Shown here: positions 58,870 through 64,000 of the stretch, one piece after another
Layout of the letters: every line of letters starts with the position of its first letter
How positions within the stretch are numbered: position 1 is the stretch's first letter
Assembly: GCF_900119365.1 (NCBI RefSeq)
Contig: NZ_FPJO01000004.1
Coordinates: 357,114-421,113 of the forward strand
Reading direction: 5' to 3'
From: Streptomyces atratus
Lineage (GTDB): Bacteria > Actinomycetota > Actinomycetes > Streptomycetales > Streptomycetaceae
Length of the DNA: 64,000 bases
Notes under the pieces: model-generated
What the model was told of the DNA's origin: nothing
Database searches by the model: none
Seen by the model: the letters and a program-made list of their open reading frames with translations, nothing else
Position numbers and translations under genes: made by a program

Positions 58870-59495
58870 GTGAAGGGGGAGCAAAGAAGCGCCGTAGCGT
58901 CACGCGAAGCCTGCGGCATCGTTGGAGGCCCGCCCGTGAGGGTGGGGACAGGGAGAGCCGGGCCCCCGAAAGCAGGGCGAAGGCCACGGAAGCGGTGAGG
59001 ATCCCGGATGGCTGCCGCGAGGGACTTCCCGGCGTGTGGGGCATGGAACGTTTCGACGGTGACGGCGGGAACTGGGGAGGCCCTCCCTGGCCCGGCAGCC
59101 TGCGGCAAGAGTGCTGTCGGAAGCATCGCGACCTATATCCGGGTGCACCCCGGGCAGGGGAAGTGGGCCGGGTGGGCGTCGGAGGCGGCCGTAGTACTGC
59201 ATGAGCCGGACGGACGACACAACCGCCGGTGGGGGAAGGGCCGCTGCTTCGTCGATGCGTTTTACTGAAGTGGAGGGGCTCGGTGAGTGCCCGCGTGGCT
59301 GGTTCCGCCGTCGGGGAACGTTCTCGGTCGGATCCGGTCCGTGCCTTGCAGCATACGAGTGGGTATTCGGCGACCGCGACAGCGGCGCTACCTGCTTGAA
59401 TTCGCCTGGACGAAGATAGTCCGACACCAGATGGTGCACGGCTCGGCGTCCCCGGACGACCTCGCCCTGGCTACCTACTGGGCCCCTGCGTCTGC
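58870..59495 (+). mobile_element. Probable group II intron remnant (5' RNA region plus maturase C-terminal scrap)
   Basis: The stretch from 58870 begins GTGAAGGGGG directly after the terminator stem. The part up to 59275 is GC-rich, frameless and RNA-like, resembling the non-coding 5' region that precedes intron maturase genes. Near 59359 a frame gives IRRPRQRRYLLEFAWTKIVR, HQMVHGSASPDDLALATYWA, which resembles the C-terminal part of actinobacterial group II intron reverse transcriptase/maturases. The reverse transcriptase domain is missing. Class C introns are known to insert just after terminator stems, as here. Judged by eye; an alternative is an unrelated gene fragment. Confidence 0.45.
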
Positions 59496-59679
59496 TCCAG
59501 GCCGAGGCCAATGCCGCCCCCTCGGTGAGACCTGGCTGTAGTCACGGGCCACGGCCGGAGCCGCTGGAAGCTGAGTTGCAGGCCTCGGGTGACGGGCGGA
59601 AACTGATGCCATAGCACGCGCGCGTTTGGATCGCCCGTTGAAACCGGAAGTGTCTTCTCCTTCAGGGAGAGAGCTCCAT

Positions 59680-59833
59680 GCTCGGCACAGCAATTGGCCA
59701 CCTTCGACATGAAGACGTCCTCGCGCCGCGGCCTCTCAAGGCGGACGTGCGTGCTCTTCGGGTAGTTGATCCCGTCGACCCCCTTGTCGACGGCTCGTAC
59801 CAGCATCTGACGGACCGGCAGCACTGTTTTCAC
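59680..59833 (-). pseudogene. Unrecognised N-terminal gene fragment
   Basis: From GTG 59833 (GAAGAAG upstream): MKTVLPVRQMLVRAVDKGVD, GINYPKSTHVRLERPRREDV, FMSKVANCCAEHG, then composition changes and no homology is apparent. It is divergent from the M4 protease. Family not recognised; may be a truncated gene. Sequence 59496-59679 holds nothing I could assign. Confidence 0.3.
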
Positions 59834-59991
59834 GGGACTTCTTCGAGGTGGACATACGGGTCTCGGAACAGACGACGGTGACGCTGTTCGGCAACCACTT
59901 CAGTCCAATGTCGGCACGTGTACCACCACCCGCGAAAAGCGCGAGCGTCAGGCGGATGAGGTGCGCTACCGCACCGATCGGAGCACATCCC

Positions 59992-61068
59992 ATGACCGAC
60001 GACATCCGAGGCTTCTCGCTCAGGTCCGTGGCCACGACGCCGTGTGCGATCGTGCCACCGCATCTGCTCAACCGGCTGGCCCGAGCTGAGGACCCGGCCG
60101 TGCACGAGCCTGCCCGTCGCACCCTTGCGCTCGACGCGGCACAACGCGTCCAACGCAGGCTGACGGCCGAGATCGGCCCGACCGCTGCCCCGCCGACGCG
60201 CGGCCCCGACCACTCCGACCGCACCGTCTGCGACGTCGAGCACCGGCAGGAGTTGCCCGGCAGACGCATACGCGGAGAGGGCGAGGCCGACGTAGCGGAC
60301 ACCTCGGTCAATCACGCCTACGACGGCCTTGGAGCCACCTTCGACTTCTATCTGCAGACCCTGTCCCGCTCGTCCATCGACGGGGCCGGCCTCCCGCTGG
60401 ACGCCAGCGTTCACTACCGCCGGGACTACGACAATGCCTTCTGGGACGGCGAGCAGATGGTCTTCGGCGACGGGGACGGGCGCATCTTCGGCGACTTCAC
60501 TCAGTCCCCCGACGTCATCGGCCACGAGCTCACCCATGGCGTCACCCAATACACCGCCAACCTGGCATACGTGGGCCAGTCCGGAGCTCTGAACGAGCAC
60601 CTGTCCGACGTGTTCGGGTCCCTGGTCGAGCAGTTCGCCAAGGGCGAGACGACCGAGGAAGCGAACTGGCTGATCGGAGAGGAACTGCTGCGCCCCGGAG
60701 TACAGGGCGTCGCGCTGCGCTCGATGAAGGCGCCCGGCACCGCGTACGACGACGATGAGCTCGGCAAGGATCCGCAGCCTGCCCACATGAACGACTTTGT
60801 GCAGACCTTCGCCGACAATGGCGGCGTGCACATCAACTCGGGCATCCCCAACCACGCTTTCTACCTCGCCGCCACCCAGCTTGGCGCCCATGCCTGGGAT
60901 GGCGCCGGCCGCATCTGGTACGACGTGCTCACCAGTGGCATGCTCGCCAGCGACGCCGATTTCACGTCCTTCGCACGGCTGACCGCGGATGCCGCCGACG
61001 CCTACGGGCCGCAGGAGCGCGATGCGGTACTCGAGGCGTGGGATGCGGTCGGCGTACCCACGGGCTGA
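59992..61068 (+). CDS. Protealysin-like M4 metallopeptidase
   Basis: 358 residues. The zinc site is HELTHGVTQYTANLAYVG with third ligand Glu in SGALNEHLSDVFGSLVEQF; the catalytic His is in GGVHINSGIPNHAFYLAA. It has a short propeptide bearing PPHLLNRLA in place of the PPYLL motif of protealysins, not the long FTP/PepSY propeptide of secreted thermolysins. No signal peptide is visible, as in protealysins, so export is non-classical or the enzyme is intracellular. I start at ATG 59992 because this places the PPHLL motif near the N-terminus. An emfourin-type inhibitor gene, usual next to such proteases, was not found. Confidence 0.88.
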   Translation: MTDDIRGFSLRSVATTPCAIVPPHLLNRLARAEDPAVHEPARRTLALDAAQRVQRRLTAEIGPTAAPPTRGPDHSDRTVCDVEHRQELPGRRIRGEGEADVADTSVNHAYDGLGATFDFYLQTLSRSSIDGAGLPLDASVHYRRDYDNAFWDGEQMVFGDGDGRIFGDFTQSPDVIGHELTHGVTQYTANLAYVGQSGALNEHLSDVFGSLVEQFAKGETTEEANWLIGEELLRPGVQGVALRSMKAPGTAYDDDELGKDPQPAHMNDFVQTFADNGGVHINSGIPNHAFYLAATQLGAHAWDGAGRIWYDVLTSGMLASDADFTSFARLTADAADAYGPQERDAVLEAWDAVGVPTG

Positions 61069-61102
61069 GTCCGCCAGTGTCCCGGTAGAACTGAGCGCCC
61101 GC

Positions 61103-61268
61103 GTGATCGGCACGAAGGGCTTCTGCACCTACGGCTGGGCGCTCATCCCCGCCGACGAGGACCAGCAAATACGACTTCCCTCAGGATCTGAGCCGGGTAC
61201 TCGCCCCAGTGACGGAACGGGCCAACGCCGAACCCTCGGCAGAGGGCGGGTCGGCCACAGTGGCGTGA
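61103..61268 (+). pseudogene. Frameshifted gene fragment downstream of the M4 gene
   Basis: One frame reads VIGTKGFCTYGWALIPADED and breaks at an AAA run; the next continues KYDFPQDLSRVLAPVTERAN, AEPSAEGGSATVA then TGA at 61268. Together they look like the last 55 residues of one protein with a single-base shift. Family not recognised. Confidence 0.35.
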
Positions 61269-61271
61269 GCG

Positions 61272-61295
61272 GCGCGCCCCCGGCCGGGGGCGCGC
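61272..61295. terminator. 24-bp perfect palindrome, probable bidirectional terminator
   Basis: GCGCGCCCCCGG (61272-61283) is followed directly by CCGGGGGCGCGC (61284-61295). It lies between the ends of a plus-strand fragment and a minus-strand gene, the expected place for a shared terminator. Confidence 0.65.
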
Positions 61296-61305
61296 TCGCC
61301 TCACC

Positions 61306-62382
61306 TCACCTGCCCGGCCCTGACCCCGGCCGTACCCGTCCTGCCCGCCTGCGGACCAGAACCACGACGAACAACAGCCCGGCGCCCATCAGCAGCGGTA
61401 CCAGCCGGCCTCCGAGGATGCCGGACGAATCCCCGGCGGACTGCGCGGATTTCTGGCCCTTGTCGCTGCCCCCGCCGCCGTAGCCGTTGCCCGAGCCCCT
61501 GTCGCCTTTGTTCCCTGAACTGCCTTTGTCGGCAATCGAGTTGTTGCCGCCCATCCAGATCTGCGAGCCGTTGGCGGCGGGGCGGGCCGCCTGAACGGAC
61601 CGGGCGGTGTCCTGCTGCATGCCCGCCCAGCGGTCGCGGAAGGCGTCGGCGGGGGCGACCTTCTGCAGCTGGAGCCGGGAGAGGTCGACGCCGCCGTAGA
61701 TGTAGGTCTGCGTGTAGATGTAGTTGCCCTTGCGGGTGCGTTCGGTGACCTTGAACTCGCCGTGCTTGTACGAATGCACGTAGGCGTCGAAGGTGTCACG
61801 CGGCTTCCACTTGGTCCGCGTCTCCCAACGGCTCACGTCACCTCGGTCGATGAGGTCGCCGTACGTGGACGGGCCCTGGGTGTCGCGCTCGCGGTACCGC
61901 TCCGCGGCGACCCTGGAGAGATAGACGCGGCGCAGATCGGCATACTGCGATGCGTGGTTCACGGCCCGCTCGATGCCGGGCAGGATCAGGTCCCGGAACG
62001 TCTTCTCGTTGCGCTCCTCGGAGCCAGGGGCGCTGCGGTCCGTGCAGGAGGCGGCGCTCTCGCTGCCGTGCCCGGAGAGGTGCTGCGACTCCATCTTCAC
62101 CTTCAGCGGCGCGTCGAGGATGTAGAGCTGGTCGTCCTGCTCGTTGACGCGAGCCTGACCGGGCACGATCCAGGTGCGGAACGACATGCACTTGCCGCCG
62201 ATCCGGTTCCAGAACTTCTTGCCCAGCGCGGTCTTCGGGTGTATCAGGGCGGCCGTCGTCTTCTTCAACTGGAGGTCGGCCTGGAGCAGGATGCGGCCCA
62301 CGTCGGTGCGGCCCAGGTCCGTGTCGACGATACGGTCCGGCTCGGTCGGGTTGAGGTTCACCCAGAACGTCTCGGAAGGCAT
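61306..62382 (-). CDS. Hypothetical membrane-anchored protein, probably 5'-truncated
   Basis: 358 residues from ATG 62382. The first part (FWVNLNPTEPDRIVDTDLGR, TDVGRILLQADLQLKKTTAA, KFWNRIGGKCMSFRTWIVPG) is a well-conserved-looking soluble domain that starts abruptly. A low-complexity Gly/Ser linker (GSSGNKGDRGSGNGYGGGGS) leads to one transmembrane helix (LVPLLMGAGLLFVVVLV) and a basic tail. This is the C-terminal layout of a secreted, membrane-anchored protein, yet there is no signal peptide, and an in-frame stop lies 33 bp upstream of the ATG. I infer loss of the 5' part. Confidence 0.55.
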   Translation of the reverse strand: MPSETFWVNLNPTEPDRIVDTDLGRTDVGRILLQADLQLKKTTAALIHPKTALGKKFWNRIGGKCMSFRTWIVPGQARVNEQDDQLYILDAPLKVKMESQHLSGHGSESAASCTDRSAPGSEERNEKTFRDLILPGIERAVNHASQYADLRRVYLSRVAAERYRERDTQGPSTYGDLIDRGDVSRWETRTKWKPRDTFDAYVHSYKHGEFKVTERTRKGNYIYTQTYIYGGVDLSRLQLQKVAPADAFRDRWAGMQQDTARSVQAARPAANGSQIWMGGNNSIADKGSSGNKGDRGSGNGYGGGGSDKGQKSAQSAGDSSGILGGRLVPLLMGAGLLFVVVLVRRRAGRVRPGSGPGR

Positions 62383-62423
62383 CTGCGGTTCCGGCTCGAG
62401 GTGGCGAAGGAATCTTCATTCGG

Positions 62424-62750
62424 ATGCGGGTGCACGCACAGGCCGACGTTGACGCCTGGCTTGCCCGCGCCCTGGCCGCGCACTACCGCGACCCGGCCGC
62501 CCGGGAGACTGCGGCCGGTCTTCTGTCGCCCCCGGTACTCGCACGCGCCGCGCTGCTCGCCGAACTCGCCCATCGCGCAGCTCCTCCCACGGCGTGCAGT
62601 CCTCCACCGAGGGCAGCCCGTTGGCCGCGATGCCCTCCAGGACGGCCGCGAACTGGTCGGCCCTCTCCCGGATCTGGGCCGTGTACGCAGCCTCGCCCGG
62701 CTTGCCGCGCAGCGCCCGGCCGTCGCCTGATGCCCCCACGGCACAACCCG
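62424..62750. pseudogene. Two short opposing gene fragments
   Basis: On the plus strand ATG 62424 reads MRVHAQADVDAWLARALAAH, YRDPAARETAAGLLSPPVLA to about 62580. On the minus strand 62750-62585 reads GKPGEAAYTAQIRERADQFA, AVLEGIAANGLPSVEDCTPW. Both look coding but stop abruptly at each other, so both are truncated. Neither was recognised. From 62751 to 62952 no gene was seen. Confidence 0.3.
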
Positions 62751-62952
62751 CGCCGCGCCAGGATCGCCTTCTCCGACTCCGCCGCCAAGCAGCTGGAAAC
62801 CTGACCAGCGAGGCCGAGATCCACGGCCTGGACCGCACCCTTTGGTGTTTCGTGACCTTGTCGCGAAGAGCGTCGGGCAAGAACCCCGCCGACCTGTGGT
62901 TCCGTGGGGGGAAGGTCCGCGGGTCCAGTCGGCAAGGCAGGGAGAGCTGAGC

Positions 62953-63453
62953 ATGCGCACCAACCGCACGTCCGTCACCGTCGTCGCCATCGCTTTGGCG
63001 GCCATCGCGAGCGTGGGCACCGCGCGGGCTGCGACGTCGTCCGATGTCGCCACCCCCTCGGCCTGTCGGCCCGCCAACCACCTCGCGAAGATCAGGCAGG
63101 ATCAGGCCAGTTCCGGGCAGGTCCACTTCCGTGTCGCCCTGACCGCGCCGAAGGGATACGCAGCGTGCCGACTGGCCGGCTCCCCGACCGAGGTGGCCTT
63201 CGCGCACCACGGCACGCCGCTCGGTATCACGGCCGGACAGTACGGCGATCAGACAGCCGTGGTCATCTTCGGCCCGGGCCGACCCGTCCACTTCGACATC
63301 CAGGTCCCCAACAACGGCCACGCCACCCCGGCGGACGAGGCGTCGTTCACCCTCAGGGCCCCGGATGGAGAGATCCCGGGCACCTCGGTCGCCGAAGGCC
63401 GGTTCGAGGTGACCGCCGGGACCGTCATCGGCCCGATCCAGCCCGGAGCCTGA
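62953..63453 (+). CDS. Secreted DUF4232-like protein
   Basis: 166 residues with a signal peptide (MRTNRTSVTVVAIALAAIAS, cleavage near ARAA-TSS). The mature part has two cysteines (SACRPANHLAKI and KGYAACRLAGSPTEVAF) that probably form the disulfide typical of DUF4232 beta-sandwich proteins. Further motifs are AVVIFGPGRPVHFDIQVPNN and FTLRAPDGEIPG. GGGAGAG precedes ATG 62953. Exported, function unknown. Confidence 0.75.
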   Translation: MRTNRTSVTVVAIALAAIASVGTARAATSSDVATPSACRPANHLAKIRQDQASSGQVHFRVALTAPKGYAACRLAGSPTEVAFAHHGTPLGITAGQYGDQTAVVIFGPGRPVHFDIQVPNNGHATPADEASFTLRAPDGEIPGTSVAEGRFEVTAGTVIGPIQPGA

Positions 63454-63569
63454 CCCTTCGGGCCGCTCGCCGCGCGGGGCACCGACAGGGAGCGCGGCGG
63501 TGGTCCGACCGGTCGGTGGAGCGGCCGCGGAGCGTGCTGCCGGCCCTGACAAGAAACTGTCGGGGCGCT

Positions 63570-64000
63570 GAACGCGACATCGGCGTAACCGTCGCCGTTC
63601 ACGTCACCTGTCGCCGGCGCGTACCCGAAGTTGCAGTGGGAGGAGACCGGCTCGCCGGGCAGCCCCGGTGTCTTCTCGTCGATCGTCGTGGGCTTCAGGC
63701 CGGTGCTCTGTCCGGTCTTTCCGCCGTACGCGACCATCAGCCGGCTGCCGCCCTCGGGCGTGGCTTCGTCGCCGATGATCTCGCAGGTGAGGCTGATGAT
63801 CACATCGGCGAAGCCGTCCTTGTTCACGTCGGAGGTGAGGGTGGTCGAGCCGTACATGTCCTTGCCGCGCGCGTCCTTGAGGCGCGGACCCCTCTTCAGC
63901 ACGCCGTTGGCCGCTCCGCGGTACACGACGGTGGCGCGGGGGGTCGGCATCCCGTCCGCGAACACGTGCGACCAGGTGACCACCAGATCGTCCTTGCCGT
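63570..64000 (-). CDS. FG-GAP/VCBS repeat protein, partial and possibly 3'-truncated
   Basis: The frame entering from the right edge has integrin-like FG-GAP repeats: TSDVNKDGFADVIISLTCEI, ATGDVNGDGYADVAFSAPTV, each with the D-x-N-x-D-G-x-x-D calcium loop. After FSAPTVSCQG the sequence loses character and the open frame continues only as shadow coding to 63249, so the native 3' end seems lost. The start is outside the window. Such proteins are usually secreted. Confidence 0.65.

Noticed and set aside
58830..59204. A 124-codon plus-strand ORF after the terminator
   Set aside because: It starts inside the terminator hairpin and reads as basic low-complexity sequence, better explained as intron RNA.
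1..64000. tRNA or rRNA genes
   Set aside because: No convincing cloverleaf or rRNA sequence was noticed by eye. A tRNAscan/Rfam run would be needed to exclude them.

Overview
The window is very GC-rich (by eye roughly 70% or more). Its gene families (Usp/CBS-BON stress proteins, MsiK-type sugar ABC operons lacking an ATPase, MocR, MmyB-type XRE regulators, lasso peptide genes) and strong GGAGG ribosome binding sites point to a Streptomyces or close relative. No rRNA, tRNA, CRISPR array or replication origin was recognised. The many truncated genes and insertion-sequence remnants suggest an accessory part of the chromosome.

Region 1 (1-21 kb) looks like a dormancy/hypoxia island of the DevR(DosR)/OsdR type. 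It holds a cyclic-nucleotide-binding protein, a P1B-type ATPase fused to hemerythrin, an Acg-like nitroreductase, three tandem universal stress proteins, seven CBS-BON proteins, a GH65 phosphorylase with a beta-phosphoglucomutase, and a zinc alcohol dehydrogenase. Imperfect palindromes close to GGGnCCGAnCGGnCCC, often in pairs or triplets about 20 bp apart, lie upstream of most units. Several members survive only as remnants (USP, MBL hydrolase, ADH, cNMP-binding protein, ferredoxin). IS4- and IS5-type fragments and a second nitroreductase follow.

Region 2 (21-25 kb) has a DUF4240-like protein, a Tat-exported phospholipase C and an IS481-type fragment that abuts a truncated glycosidase. Region 3 (25-42.6 kb) is a glycan-utilisation locus: phosphodiesterase, GH36 alpha-galactosidase, ROK regulator, sugar ABC transporter (binding protein plus two permeases), secreted GH5 enzyme, GH35 beta-galactosidase, GH13 alpha-glucosidase, GH38 alpha-mannosidase and a HAD sugar phosphatase/mutase. 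The secreted GH5 enzyme would release oligosaccharides, the transporter would import them and the intracellular glycosidases would trim them.

Region 4 (42.6-54 kb) is a patchwork: a GNAT-AAA fusion ATPase with a coupled small gene, an IS3 element whose orfA is split, a PPOX protein, a thioredoxin-fold protein, a divergent MocR/YczE pair, an IS481 N-terminal fragment, an amidohydrolase with a LuxR regulator, and fragments of MBL, XRE, M20 and S8 genes.

Region 5 (54.4-58.3 kb) is the most interesting part: a compact lasso-peptide operon. A 38-codon precursor has predicted core GFSGGLYDGHGYQS with ring closure Gly1-Asp8. It is followed by one fused RRE-protease of McjB length and spacing, and an asparagine-synthetase-like cyclase. 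The A-B-C order with fused B is the proteobacterial layout, and no exporter is present. A multipass membrane protein lies convergently. A probable group II intron remnant sits against a terminator hairpin, followed by a protealysin-like M4 protease, a 5'-truncated hypothetical protein, a DUF4232-like secreted protein and a partial FG-GAP protein.
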